A DNA stretch of 64,000 bases from JAITMY01 sp031549685 (GCA_031549685.1 JAVBPG010000018.1:1-64000), one strand, 5' to 3'; counted from the first letter of the stretch, positions 42,919-51,796 are shown. Notes: generated by a model not told the origin, from the letters alone. Made by a program: numbers and translations.

Positions 42919-43072
42919 ACCACAGAGACACAGAGAACACAAAATAGAACACTCTGTGATCTCAGTATATCTAAATGACATTTTGCATTAATAATAGAAA
43001 TTCCGAGAAAACAGAGAGTGATGGCTGAACTCCTATGTATTAGCCTTTTGTGTTCTCTGTGTCTCCGTGGTT
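42919..43072. repeat. CACAGAGACACAGAGAACAC inverted repeat
   Basis: A left arm AACCACAGAGACACAGAGAA plus CACAAAA and its reverse complement at 43046-43072 (27 bases, one mismatch) enclose about 100 bases of AT-rich spacer. Similar CACAGAG words occur in many unrelated bacterial genomes. It occupies the gap between the porin gene and frr. Confidence 0.75.
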
Positions 43073-43088
43073 AAAATTTAAACAAGCG

Positions 43089-44141
43089 CTAAAAGCTAAG
43101 CACCATTTCCAGCGTGAACTTATCGTGCAGCAGCTCGCCGGTATGAATACTGGCGGGCGATTCGGGCAAAATATACTTTTCGAAGTTAATGCGAAGTTCG
43201 CCCTTGAAAATTTTGGGTGTCATGCCGAAGTTTAAGCCCAGCGATACGCGCTGCGCGTCGAACTTTTCCCTGACGCCTTCGTAAATGCTGTTGTTCATGT
43301 AGTCGTAGCGCAGCGTGGGCGCAAGGTATTTGGCAAAAATATTGGGCTTCAAATCAAAGGCGTAAAATCCCTGCACAAAGGCGGCGGTCAGGGTGTGGTT
43401 GCCGTTTTGCGCAAAGCTGCGCTGCGCCACCTCGCCGTCCACCGTAAACTTTTTATCCACGTAGCGCAGCTCGGCGTTCCACATGCTGAACTCTTGCCCG
43501 TAGGGCGTATCGCCAAAGTAGTAGCTGGCCGCAGCTTGCAGACCCTCTTTTTTGCCATACTCCGCGCGTAGCGAAACATTCAGGTGGTTTTGCCAGCTCG
43601 GGTTGTTAATGCCGGCGCCGTTAAATGCGCCAAACTTAATGGCGGCCGGCATCCAGCGGCTTAAGTCGATGGTAAACAATCCGCCTATGTCGCGCGATCC
43701 AATGGCGCGAACAACCGTTCCGGTAGTATCAATGTAGGAAGTAATATACTTGGCCAGAAAGGTTCGGTTGGCAAAGATATTCTGCGCAGGGGTGCGCCCC
43801 AGGTCGGTGCTGAAGGCGTAGCGCTGCTGCCCCAGCGAAAAGGAAAGCACAGGCAAGTGGTAGTTCACGTAGGCGTCAAGCATCGAGAGCTTGCCCTCGT
43901 TGCTGAACTCCACCTGCATGCGGTAGCTCATATTTTCGGCCACGTTGCCGCGCACCCCAAAGCGCGAGTTGCGCACATCGAAGCGCGCATCGCCGCTGTA
44001 GAGGCTCTGCTCAAACTTTACCTTTATAACGCCATCAACCTGCGGCTTGTAGTCCACCTCTTTTTTGGCTGAATCGCTTTGCGCAAAGGAGGAAAAGGCA
44101 ATGATGCAAAGCAGCAAGGAAAGTAAAAAAGACTTATGCAT
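43089..44141 (-). CDS. Phosphate-selective porin O/P-like outer-membrane protein
   Basis: A 350-aa outer-membrane porin with a signal peptide (MHKSFLLSLLLCIIAFSSFA) and a predicted 16-18-strand barrel ending in Phe. It resembles the OprO/OprP family (VDGVIKVKFEQSLYSGD; FGVRGNVAENMSYRMQVEF). Whether it is phosphate-selective cannot be judged; many Bacteroidota homologues are not linked to phosphate genes, and none is adjacent here. Confidence 0.78.
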   Translation of the reverse strand: MHKSFLLSLLLCIIAFSSFAQSDSAKKEVDYKPQVDGVIKVKFEQSLYSGDARFDVRNSRFGVRGNVAENMSYRMQVEFSNEGKLSMLDAYVNYHLPVLSFSLGQQRYAFSTDLGRTPAQNIFANRTFLAKYITSYIDTTGTVVRAIGSRDIGGLFTIDLSRWMPAAIKFGAFNGAGINNPSWQNHLNVSLRAEYGKKEGLQAAASYYFGDTPYGQEFSMWNAELRYVDKKFTVDGEVAQRSFAQNGNHTLTAAFVQGFYAFDLKPNIFAKYLAPTLRYDYMNNSIYEGVREKFDAQRVSLGLNFGMTPKIFKGELRINFEKYILPESPASIHTGELLHDKFTLEMVLSF

Positions 44142-44295
44142 AGGTATTGCGCTATTTTAGGAGGTTGATCCGTTATTCCCCGCCCAGCTACGGCATTGCA
44201 AGAGCCGCTTGGTGCACGCAGCAGGAGGCTGTTCAAAAGCAATTTTGTAACCTTCTCAACTTACAATTTGTAAGGCTACCCCCTCTTCTTCATTG

Positions 44296-44428
44296 CCGTC
44301 AGCTTTAGCTGACGGTTGAAGAGTCAAGAGATGAGAAAGCGCGCGAAGCAAGTGTTTCCCTCGAGTAAGCAGCTTGCTTCGCGCGCCATATGCTGAGGTG
44401 TCCTCTACCCGTCAGCTAAAGCTGACGG
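44296..44428. repeat. Compound hairpin element, copy 3 (three-hairpin form)
   Basis: CCGTCAGCTTTAGCTGACGG, then GCGCGCGAAGCAAG...CTTGCTTCGCGCGC, then CCGTCAGCTAAAGCTGACGG. The central GCGCGCGAAGCA hairpin and the TTTCCC that follows its left arm match copies 1 and 2, while the flanking hairpins carry different sequences. It lies in the 400-base gap upstream of the porin gene and downstream of gcvP; no gene is seen there. Confidence 0.75.
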
Positions 44429-44515
44429 CAATGAAATCAGTAGCAAAATTGAAAGCTGTAAGCCTGCCCGTCTCGTCAGGTGGATTCGGCTACATGGGCT
44501 TTCCCCTTTTTTAAC

Positions 44516-44543
44516 AGCCCCTTGGATGGGGCTTCTTTTTTTT
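44516..44543. terminator. Hairpin at the gcvP 3' end
   Basis: AGCCCC, loop TTGGAT, GGGGCT, followed by a long T-run on the plus strand. It is positioned just beyond the gcvP stop, but the T-run is on the opposite strand from that gene, so its use is uncertain. Confidence 0.35.
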
Positions 44544-44544
44544 C

Positions 44545-47364
44545 CTACAGGTAGCTCTCTATCGGAGCGCAGGTGCACACCAGGTTCCGGTCGCCGTAGC
44601 CGCTATCGATTTTGCTCACGTAGGGGAAAAACTTATTCTCGGCAACCCACGCCAGGGGGTACGCGGCGCGCTCGCGGGCGTACGGGTGGTTCCACGCGCT
44701 GCCCACCAGCTCGGCGGCGGTGTGCGGCGCCATCTTCAGCAAGTTATTTTCCTTGTCGGCCGCGCCCGATTTTATTTCCTCGCACTCGTTTTTTATCGAA
44801 ATCATGGCATCAATAAAGCGATCCAGCTCCGCCTTACTTTCGCTCTCGGTGGGCTCCACCATCAGCGTTTCGGGCACAGGGAACGATAGCGTGGGTGCGT
44901 GGAATCCGTAGTCCATCAGCCGGCGGGCAATGTCGCCGCTCTCCACGCCGTAGGTGGCGCGGAAGTGGCGGCAGTCGATAATGCACTCGTGCGCCACGCG
45001 GCCGTTTTCGCCCGTGTACAGCGTACCATAGTGCGCCGCCAGCATCTTCGAAATGTAGTTGGCGTTCAGTATGGCCATTGCCGTGGCGCGCCTCAGCCCC
45101 TCCTCGCCCATCATTTTGATGTAGCCGTAGGTAATGGTAAGAATGCTGGCGCTGCCGAACGGCGCTGCCGAAACGGCGCTCGCGTCGCCGCCCGTTTTCA
45201 CCACGCTGTGCGAGGGTAAAAACGGCGTCAGGTGCTTTGCCGTGCAAATGGGGCCAACGCCCGGGCCGCCGCCGCCGTGCGGTATGGCAAAGGTTTTGTG
45301 CAGGTTGAGGTGGCACACATCGGCACCAACGTGGCCGGGGCTGGTGTAGCCCACCTGGGCGTTCATGTTGGCTCCGTCCATATAAACCTGCCCGCCGTTG
45401 TCGTGCACCGTTTTTATCATTTCGCAAATTTTGCCCTCAAACACGCCGTGCGTCGAGGGGTAGGTAATCATGCAGCAGGAGAGGTTTTGCTTATGCTGTT
45501 CGGCCTTTGCCTTCAGGTCATCCACGTTGATGTTACCCTTTTCGTCGCAGGCCACCACTACCACCTGCATGCCTGCCATGGCCGCGCTGGCGGGGTTGGT
45601 GCCGTGCGCCGAGGCGGGAATCAGCGCCACGCTGCGATGCCCTTCGCCGCGCGAAATGTGGTACTGGCGAATGGTCATCAGGCCGGCATACTCGCCGTTG
45701 GCGCCGGAGTTAGGCTGGAACGATACGGCATCAAATCCTGTTATCTCGGCCAAATCTTTTTCCAGGTCGTCAATCAGCTCGTAGTAGCCCTGCGCCTGCT
45801 CGCGCGGAACAAAGGGGTGCACGTTGCCGAACTCGGGCCAGCTCAGCGGCAGCATTTCGGCGGCAGCGTTGAGCTTCATGGTGCAGGAGCCGAGCGAAAT
45901 CATGCTGTTGGCCAGCGAAATATCGCGGCGCTCCAGCTTCTTGATGTAGCGCATCAGCTCGGTTTCGCTGTGGTAACTGTTAAAGGTTTTTTCGGTAAGA
46001 AAGGCGGAGGTGCGGAAAAATTGTTGAATTGTTGAATTGCGGAATTGTTGCACCGTTGCATCAAAAATTGCGGCCACTTCACTCAGCTCCTTCTCCGTGG
46101 TTACCTCGTCAACGCTAATGCGCACGCTGCTTTCCGTTGGGTAGTAGAAGTTGTACCCTGCGGCTTCGGCCTTCTTTTTTACGTCGGCCGCATTCACATC
46201 TTGCACTTCAATGGTATCAAAGAAATTTTTGCATGCCAGCTGTAATCCTTTTTGCTCGAGCGCCGCAGCAAGGCGTGAGGCGCAGCGGTGCACATGCTGC
46301 GCGATTTGCGCCAAGCCATCGGCGCCGTGGTACACGGCGTACATGCCCGCCATGGTGGCCAGCAGGGCCTGCGCGGTGCAAATGTTGCTCGTGGCCTTTT
46401 CGCGCTTGATGTGCTGCTCGCGCGTTTGCAGCGACATGCGCAGCGCCTGGTTGCCCAACCTGTCCACCGACACGCCGATGATGCGGCCCGGCATCGAGCG
46501 CTTGTACTCATCCTTGGTGGCCATGTAGCCGGCGTGCGGCCCGCCGAAGCCCATGGGGATGCCGAAGCGCTGCGTACTGCCCACGGCAATATCGGCGCCC
46601 CAGGCGGCAGGCTCCTGCAGCAGGGCAAGGCTTAGAATATCGCAAACGGCGGTCAGCAGAATTTGCCTATCGTGCAGTTTTTTTGCAAAGGCGGAGTAGT
46701 CGCGCAGCTCGCCGCTGGCGGCAGGGTACTGCACAATGGCGCCAAAGCATTTTTCGCCCGGCTCATCATGTGCAAAATCGCCCACCACTACCTTTACGTT
46801 GAGCGGAGCGCAGCGCGTACGGATAACATCAAGCGTTTGCGGAAAAATATTTTGGTCCACGAACAGCTCGTTTTTCTCCGCCTTTACCGCCTCGCGCGGG
46901 CGCAGGTCAAGCATCATATGCATGGCCTCGGCGGCGGCGGTTGCCTCGTCGAGCAGCGAGCAGTTGCTTATCTGCATGCCGGTAAGGCTGCAAATTACGG
47001 TTTGAAAATTAAGCAATGCCTCTAAACGTCCTTGTGAAATTTCGGCCTGGTAGGGCGTGTACGAGGTGTACCACGCGGGGTTTTCCAGAATGTTGCGCTG
47101 AATGGCGGCGGGCGTGTAGGTGCCGTAGTAGCCCATGCCCATGAGCGTGCGCAGCGGCTTGTTTTTTGCGGCAAGCGCTTTTATTTTGCCCAAATACTCG
47201 TTTTCGCTCAGCGCGGCGTCGAGCTGCAGCGGCTGCCTCAGGCGAATATTTGCCGGGATAGTTTGCTCCACGAGCCCGTCAACGCTTGCTGCGCCCACGG
47301 CGATGAGCATTTCCTTTGTTTCGGCCTCGTTGGGGCCAATGTGTCGTGTGTAAAAAGGTTTCAT
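44545..47364 (-). CDS. gcvP: Glycine dehydrogenase (decarboxylating), P-protein
   Basis: A 939-aa PLP enzyme of the glycine cleavage system, single-chain type with P1 (about 1-430) and P2 (about 450-939) halves. The PLP Lys lies in VCHLNLHKTFAIPHGGGGPG. Other blocks are MGYYGTYTPAAIQRNIL and FQPNSGANGEYAGLM. Between the halves (about residues 436-449: VQQFRNSTIQQF) the DNA is a TTGAATTGTTGAATTG tandem like the intergenic repeats, kept in frame. gcvT and gcvH are not adjacent. Confidence 0.96.
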   Translation of the reverse strand: MKPFYTRHIGPNEAETKEMLIAVGAASVDGLVEQTIPANIRLRQPLQLDAALSENEYLGKIKALAAKNKPLRTLMGMGYYGTYTPAAIQRNILENPAWYTSYTPYQAEISQGRLEALLNFQTVICSLTGMQISNCSLLDEATAAAEAMHMMLDLRPREAVKAEKNELFVDQNIFPQTLDVIRTRCAPLNVKVVVGDFAHDEPGEKCFGAIVQYPAASGELRDYSAFAKKLHDRQILLTAVCDILSLALLQEPAAWGADIAVGSTQRFGIPMGFGGPHAGYMATKDEYKRSMPGRIIGVSVDRLGNQALRMSLQTREQHIKREKATSNICTAQALLATMAGMYAVYHGADGLAQIAQHVHRCASRLAAALEQKGLQLACKNFFDTIEVQDVNAADVKKKAEAAGYNFYYPTESSVRISVDEVTTEKELSEVAAIFDATVQQFRNSTIQQFFRTSAFLTEKTFNSYHSETELMRYIKKLERRDISLANSMISLGSCTMKLNAAAEMLPLSWPEFGNVHPFVPREQAQGYYELIDDLEKDLAEITGFDAVSFQPNSGANGEYAGLMTIRQYHISRGEGHRSVALIPASAHGTNPASAAMAGMQVVVVACDEKGNINVDDLKAKAEQHKQNLSCCMITYPSTHGVFEGKICEMIKTVHDNGGQVYMDGANMNAQVGYTSPGHVGADVCHLNLHKTFAIPHGGGGPGVGPICTAKHLTPFLPSHSVVKTGGDASAVSAAPFGSASILTITYGYIKMMGEEGLRRATAMAILNANYISKMLAAHYGTLYTGENGRVAHECIIDCRHFRATYGVESGDIARRLMDYGFHAPTLSFPVPETLMVEPTESESKAELDRFIDAMISIKNECEEIKSGAADKENNLLKMAPHTAAELVGSAWNHPYARERAAYPLAWVAENKFFPYVSKIDSGYGDRNLVCTCAPIESYL
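46021..46058. repeat. TTGAATTGTTGAATTG tandem inside gcvP
   Basis: Four imperfect GAATTGTTG-type units occur within the coding frame at the P1/P2 linker. The same words form the intergenic tract at 48195-48232. Confidence 0.65.
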
Positions 47365-47503
47365 ATTTTTATAAATTTCAAATTTCAGATTTTAAACCTC
47401 TCCCTAAATCCCTGGACTTTCCATCCCACAAAGCCTCCTAAGACAACAGGCCACACCTCAAGGCAAACTCCTCTCTCCTATGGTAAGGGGCCAGGGGAGA
47501 GGC

Positions 47504-48151
47504 CTACAGCTGCTCATACGTGGGCGGCTGCAAAAACGGGTTTTGCCATTTCTCGTCGCCAATGGTGGTGCTGAACGCGTGACCGGGCAACACCTTGGTA
47601 TCGTCCGGGAGCAGCAGCAGCGCTAAGTGCAGGCTGTTCATCAGCTCGTTAAGGTCGCTATCGGGGAAATCGGAGCGGCCGATGCTGCCGCGAAACAGCG
47701 TGTCGCCGGTAAAAACCACGCCGGCTTTCTTGGCGTACAGCGATACACCGCCCTTGCTGTGCCCCGGCGTGTGCAGCACCTGCAGCGTGGTGTTGCCGAA
47801 CTTCACCTCGCCGCCCAGCTCCCGGGGCATGGGTGGCTGCTCTATGTGAATGCCGAACCTCGCCGCATGCTCCTGCGCATGCTCAATATTCGGGAAATCG
47901 GCCTTGTGCAGGTAGGCCTCAATGCCGTAACGGCGGCACAGGAAGGTGTTCCCCACCACGTGATCAAAGTGCCCGTGCGTGTTGATTACGGCTATGGGCT
48001 TCAGTTTGTTTTCGGCTACGCATGCCGCCAGGCGGTCATTCTCCCTACCATTGCTGCAGGTGGCGTCCACAAAAATGCACTCGCCCGTTTCATCCCACAC
48101 CACGTAGGTGTTTGCCCTAATCTCGTTAAATATAAAAGTTTTTATCTGCAT
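47504..48151 (-). CDS. MBL-fold metallo-hydrolase, glyoxalase II-like
   Basis: A 215-aa metallo-beta-lactamase-fold enzyme. Metal ligands His59, His61, Asp63 and His64 lie in NTHGHFDHVVGN, with further ligands in LHTPGHSKGG, FTGDTLF and VLPGHAFSTT. It resembles YcbL-type glyoxalase II proteins, which hydrolyse lactoylglutathione or similar thioesters; the real substrate is unknown. Confidence 0.88.
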   Translation of the reverse strand: MQIKTFIFNEIRANTYVVWDETGECIFVDATCSNGRENDRLAACVAENKLKPIAVINTHGHFDHVVGNTFLCRRYGIEAYLHKADFPNIEHAQEHAARFGIHIEQPPMPRELGGEVKFGNTTLQVLHTPGHSKGGVSLYAKKAGVVFTGDTLFRGSIGRSDFPDSDLNELMNSLHLALLLLPDDTKVLPGHAFSTTIGDEKWQNPFLQPPTYEQL

Positions 48152-48194
48152 CTTATAAGTCGTCAGTCTGAAAGTCTGAAAGTTTGTAAAGTAA

Positions 48195-48232
48195 AAAGTG
48201 AATTGTTGAATCGTTGAACTGTTGAATTGTTT
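48195..48232. repeat. GAATTGTTGAATCGTTGAA tandem
   Basis: Imperfect units GAATTGTT/GAATCGTT/GAACTGTT/GAATTGTT. It is the intergenic counterpart of the tandem inside gcvP. Confidence 0.55.
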
Positions 48233-48260
48233 AAAAGTATATAGGCTTACCTATCCTCTT

Positions 48261-48335
48261 TCTCCATTCTCCATTCTCCATTCTCCATTCTCCATTCTCC
48301 ATTCTCCATTCTCCATTCTCCATTCTCCATTCTCA
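48261..48335. repeat. Heptanucleotide tandem repeat (ATTCTCC)n
   Basis: Nine perfect copies of ATTCTCC (48266-48328) are preceded by a partial unit and followed by ATTCTCA, which supplies the stop codon of pcm on the other strand (TCA at 48333-48335). It is a simple-sequence tract prone to copy-number change by slippage. Confidence 0.9.
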
Positions 48336-48986
48336 ATTTTCCACCCCCTTAAGCATGGGTACAAAGGCGCACTCGCCGTACTTAATTTCCCTGAAATTCC
48401 TTTCGTCCACCCGCTCGTACACGTGCATGGTCAGCTGCGCCCCGCTCCCCATGGGTATTACCATCCGGCCGCCAACGGCCAGCTGGTTGAGCAGCTTCCA
48501 GGGCATTTCGCCCGCGCCGCAGGTAATAATAATTTTATCGAATGGAGCCTGCCCGGGCAAGCCCTCAAAGCCATCGCCGAACACCAACTCCAGGCGATAG
48601 CCCATGATGCCCAGGATTTTTTGCGCTCCATCGTGCAGTTCCTTCTGCCGCTCAATGCTATGCAGGTCAACACCCAGGGCGCAGAGCACCGCCGCCTGGT
48701 AGCCCGACCCGGTGCCGATTTCCAGTACCTTTTCGCCCGGCTTTACCTGCAGCAGCTGTGTTTGCGTGGCCACCGTAAAGGGTCGCGAAATGGTTTGCCC
48801 GGCGGCAATCTTCACCGCCTTATCGTCGGTGTAGGCCAGCCAGTCAATGGCGCTATCCAAAAAAAAGTGGCGGGGCACCAGGTTCATGGCAGCCAGCACG
48901 CGCGCGTCGCTGATGCCTTTGGCGCGCAGCGCGTTCACCATTTTTTGGCGCAAGCCCTTATGCCGGGGTGAATCAACGTACTCCAT
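48333..48986 (-). CDS. pcm: Protein-L-isoaspartate O-methyltransferase
   Basis: A 217-aa SAM-dependent repair enzyme that methylates isoaspartyl residues in damaged proteins. The SAM-binding motif is VLEIGTGSGYQAAVL. Other hallmarks are GQTISRPFTVATQTQLL and IIITCGAGEMPWKLLNQLAVGGRMV. The usual motif PxxL is modified to PWKLLNQL. Its stop codon touches the heptanucleotide repeat. The -7 box at 48995-49002 predicts an almost leaderless message. Confidence 0.95.
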   Translation of the reverse strand: MEYVDSPRHKGLRQKMVNALRAKGISDARVLAAMNLVPRHFFLDSAIDWLAYTDDKAVKIAAGQTISRPFTVATQTQLLQVKPGEKVLEIGTGSGYQAAVLCALGVDLHSIERQKELHDGAQKILGIMGYRLELVFGDGFEGLPGQAPFDKIIITCGAGEMPWKLLNQLAVGGRMVIPMGSGAQLTMHVYERVDERNFREIKYGECAFVPMLKGVEN

Positions 48987-48994
48987 TTTGCCTG

Positions 48995-49002
48995 CAAAGA
49001 TA
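48995..49002 (-). promoter_or_regulatory. -7 box of pcm
   Basis: TATCTTTG ends 8 bases before the ATG, so the message would have little or no leader. Confidence 0.5.
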
Positions 49003-49144
49003 AAGCTAAGCGGGCAAACTTCAGCACGTTTACCCCACCGCTGCGCATCTTTTCAAAACCCTATAATACACTCACCACAAGACTACTACATTATCAACAG
49101 AGGGCTTGTTAATAAATAAGTTCGTAAAGTCGCGCGTGCTTGGC

Positions 49145-49152
49145 TAAATTTG
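49145..49152 (+). promoter_or_regulatory. -7 box of the oxidoreductase-like gene
   Basis: TAAATTTG lies 23 bases before the ATG at 49176. It makes the longer frame from 49140 unlikely as a start. Confidence 0.45.
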
Positions 49153-49175
49153 TAAAACTATTTTTTTGCAAAACG

Positions 49176-49946
49176 ATGAAGGCCCTACTGCTTGGTTTCG
49201 GAGAAGAACAGAATGCGTACGCGCGATGCTTGCAGCAGCAGGGATACACCGCCGCCACCCGCATGGCGCCGGAGGACGAGGTGAAGGTGGTGCTGCTCCG
49301 TAACGTGCAATGCCTGGCCGAGGTAAAGCCCCACGTACAGGCGCTGCGCCACGTTTTTATATGCCGGCAGTCATTGCCCACCGGCGATTTGCAAACGCTG
49401 CACAAGCTCGCCAACGAGGCCGGCGTAGCGGTGCAGTTCTCGGCGCCCGCGCTATACGAGTGGCGCCTGCCCGAGGTGCTGCAGCGGCTGGGCGAGGTAC
49501 AGTTGATGCAGGTGTATAAGGACAACGCCGGCGGCAGCCTGCAAAACGAGCTGCTGCTCGCCGCGCGCTCGGCCGGGGCAAGGCTGGGAAAGGTAAAGCA
49601 GGAGCGCGCCATTGCGCCTCCGGCGTTCAACGTGCAGGGCTTCCGCGTGGATTTTACCAACTCCACCTCGGCCCACTTCTGGACAAGCGGCAAAGCTGCG
49701 GCAGCGCGGCACGAGGTGCGGATTTTCGGCAGCAACGGCATGGCCACGATAGACATGCTCAAGCGCGAAGTTGCCATGGCAATGCTCGACAACACTTCCG
49801 TTGCTCTACCATTTTTGCCAGCCGACAAAACAATAGAAAATGAGCTGAGCGATTTTATTGACAACATACGCAAAAGCTCACCGACCTTGATTTCGGCAAT
49901 CGAGGTTGAAACGCTGCGCATTGTAGAGGAGTTGCTTAATCAATGA
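49176..49946 (+). CDS. Gfo/Idh/MocA-like Rossmann protein, uncertain function
   Basis: A 256-aa protein. The N-terminus MKALLLGFGEEQNAYARCL looks like a degenerate Rossmann nucleotide-binding start (GFGEEQ instead of GxGxxG). The second half (YKDNAGGSLQNELLLAARSA; VRIFGSNGMATIDMLKREV) resembles the C-terminal part of Gfo/Idh/MocA proteins. The glycine-rich loop is incomplete and the catalytic Lys is not evident, so it may be a non-catalytic homologue. It precedes the DUF7935-like gene. Confidence 0.65.
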   Translation: MKALLLGFGEEQNAYARCLQQQGYTAATRMAPEDEVKVVLLRNVQCLAEVKPHVQALRHVFICRQSLPTGDLQTLHKLANEAGVAVQFSAPALYEWRLPEVLQRLGEVQLMQVYKDNAGGSLQNELLLAARSAGARLGKVKQERAIAPPAFNVQGFRVDFTNSTSAHFWTSGKAAAARHEVRIFGSNGMATIDMLKREVAMAMLDNTSVALPFLPADKTIENELSDFIDNIRKSSPTLISAIEVETLRIVEELLNQ

Positions 49947-49949
49947 ACA

Positions 49950-50025
49950 ATTGACAATTAAATTGATAATAACGCCCGCCCGTCAATTATTAATTATTAA
50001 TTATTCATTTTTAATTCTTAATTAA
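49950..50025. repeat. AT-rich intergenic tandem (ATTAATTATTAATTATT)
   Basis: Degenerate words AATTGACAATTAAATTG and TTAATTATTAATTATTC. It belongs to the AT-rich word family seen between many genes here. Confidence 0.5.
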
Positions 50026-50026
50026 C

Positions 50027-50548
50027 ATGGATGTTTTTACCCAACTTTTAGTAGCCTCCCTGGCATCGGGGCTCATGCTGTTCGGCGCGGTGTACTTAGT
50101 GCTGAACCGCATGCTGGCCAACGAAAACCAGCGGCGCAACATTGAGCTGATGAAGTCCGCCAAGGATGTTACGCTGCCGCTGCGGCTGCAGGCGCACGAG
50201 CGCTTGCTAATGCTGCTGGAGCGCATCTCGCCCGAGGCGCTGGTGCTGCGCGTTCGCCGCCCCGACACCGGCAACGCCGAGCTGCACGCCGAGCTGATAG
50301 CCGCCGTGCGCACCGAGTTTGAGCACAACCTATCGCAGCAAATGTACGTTTCGCCCGAGCTGTGGCGAAGCATTGTGCTGGCAAAAAACGGAATTATTTC
50401 GGGCATCAACACCTGCGCGCAGGAGGTGCAGCCGCTGGAGTCGTCCATGCAGCTGGCGCAAAAGCTGCTGGAGTACCAGGTAACCAACGAGCTGCCGACA
50501 GCCGATGCCATTCTGCAAATAAAAAAAGAGGTGGCGAGGTTGTTTTAG
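50027..50548 (+). CDS. DUF7935-like small membrane protein
   Basis: A 173-aa protein. One membrane helix at about residues 5-27 is followed by a soluble helical domain (ERLLMLLERISPEALVLRV; EFEHNLSQQMYVSPELW). The family is conserved in Bacteroidota and its function is unknown. My family name is from memory of the pattern. It is the last native-looking gene before the AT-rich restriction-modification island. Confidence 0.7.
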   Translation: MDVFTQLLVASLASGLMLFGAVYLVLNRMLANENQRRNIELMKSAKDVTLPLRLQAHERLLMLLERISPEALVLRVRRPDTGNAELHAELIAAVRTEFEHNLSQQMYVSPELWRSIVLAKNGIISGINTCAQEVQPLESSMQLAQKLLEYQVTNELPTADAILQIKKEVARLF

Positions 50549-50556
50549 TGAATAGT

Positions 50557-50576
50557 GATTAGAAGTTAGGGATTAG
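50557..50576 (+). repeat. Left 20-base inverted repeat flanking the R-M island
   Basis: GATTAGAAGTTAGGGATTAG. Its exact reverse complement is at 52751-52770, beyond the far end of the restriction-modification genes. The sequence belongs to the local intergenic word family, so it may or may not be a mobility boundary. Confidence 0.65.
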
Positions 50577-50711
50577 GGAATAAAAAGGTTTATCAAAAAA
50601 CTCAAGGTTGACGCTAACGGAGTGGCGGTTGCTGCTGTTGCCGTTGTTTCCACGAGAAGAAAAACTGTCATATAAGACAAAAGTTCGGACGAGCGCCGAA
50701 CTTTCAACACA

Positions 50712-51791
50712 TTACAAGGCAATGGCGGCAGGCCGTAAGTTGGGCTCTGGAATTGTTTTTCTCAAATCTATGAAATCATACTCTGGTGCAAATGTAAATA
50801 AATCTCTCTCTATGGATTTTAATTTTTCTTGTGTTACTTGAACCGCAAAATCAGATTGGTCTATTCCTATCCATTTTCGATTATTGATTTGTGCTGATTT
50901 AAGTGTAGTTCCTGAACCGCAAAAACAATCCAAAACAATACTATTCTCATTCGAAGATGTTTTAATAATTAAATCTAATACATCTGAATTTTTTTCGGTT
51001 GGATAGTCAGGATATTGAGGGTCTTTGTATTCCCAAATATCTTGCACTCTCTTCCCTTCCCGTTCATCAGCATAAATTATTTTTCGAGGATTTCCTGTTG
51101 ATGACCACTCTATCAATCCGTCTTTATCCCATTGTTCCAAAGTTTCTACATCGGTACGCCAATGTCTGCCCTTGGGGGGCATAATCCCTTTGAATGGCTT
51201 GTTTGAGTTGCCATTTTCTGTCTCCCCTGGTGCGTGAATAGGAACGGTTGTATATCGTCGACCTTGTTTGTCTTGCTTTGGAAAAAGTTTTTCTAAATCT
51301 TTTTCAGTATATTTTTCTCGTGGTTCATTCCAAATCGGGTTGGATGATTTTGTGTAAAATAGAATTAAGTCTTTAATATTCCCATAACCAATTCTGTCAA
51401 AGTTTTTGGGATTACACTTAACTCGCGTAATATCATTTCTGAAATTTTCTATCCCAAAAACTTCGTCCATCATCACTTTCACATAATGTCCTATTTTATA
51501 ATCAATATGTAAATAAATAGAGCCTTGTTCTGATAATAGTTCTCGCAATAAAATTAAACGTTCTTTCAAAAAGTCGATAAAATCGCTTCCTTTCAAAGTA
51601 TCGGAATAGGCAATGTTTCCATTTTTTGAATTACTAATGGTGGTTGCACGTCCGTCCGTAATAGTAAAATTACCACCTGTTGCAAATGGGGGGTCTATGT
51701 AAACCAAGTCTACCCTGCCTTTCAAGTTTTTCTCATTTAAAAGGTAATTAAGCCCATTGATATTATTACCGTATATTAAAATATTTCTCAT
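50712..51791 (-). CDS. Type II DNA adenine/cytosine-N4 methyltransferase, beta class
   Basis: A 359-aa DNA methyltransferase. Motif IV is DPPF at residues 33-36 and motif I is FCGSGT at 290-295; this order defines the beta class. DPPF favours N6-adenine methylation over N4-cytosine. The target-recognition region lies at about 120-270. It follows the restriction enzyme gene by 5 bases in one operon. Base composition is far more AT-rich than neighbours, which suggests horizontal transfer. The recognition sequence cannot be predicted. Confidence 0.9.
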   Translation of the reverse strand: MRNILIYGNNINGLNYLLNEKNLKGRVDLVYIDPPFATGGNFTITDGRATTISNSKNGNIAYSDTLKGSDFIDFLKERLILLRELLSEQGSIYLHIDYKIGHYVKVMMDEVFGIENFRNDITRVKCNPKNFDRIGYGNIKDLILFYTKSSNPIWNEPREKYTEKDLEKLFPKQDKQGRRYTTVPIHAPGETENGNSNKPFKGIMPPKGRHWRTDVETLEQWDKDGLIEWSSTGNPRKIIYADEREGKRVQDIWEYKDPQYPDYPTEKNSDVLDLIIKTSSNENSIVLDCFCGSGTTLKSAQINNRKWIGIDQSDFAVQVTQEKLKSIERDLFTFAPEYDFIDLRKTIPEPNLRPAAIAL

Positions 51792-51796
51792 TGCCT

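Noticed and set aside
44242..44275. A third ECF-type promoter beginning TGTAACC
   Set aside because: TGTAACC is present near 44246, but CGTC does not follow at the 15-base spacing found at the sigma operon, so it is likely chance.
48261..48335. Possible CRISPR array
   Set aside because: The 7-base units are contiguous without spacers, so it is a simple-sequence tandem repeat. No cas genes are present.
49109..49921. Minus-strand ORF of 270 codons opposite the oxidoreductase-like gene
   Set aside because: The plus-strand frame has a -7 box, a Rossmann-like start and an ordered domain; the minus-strand product is Ser/Ala/Cys-rich with no motif.
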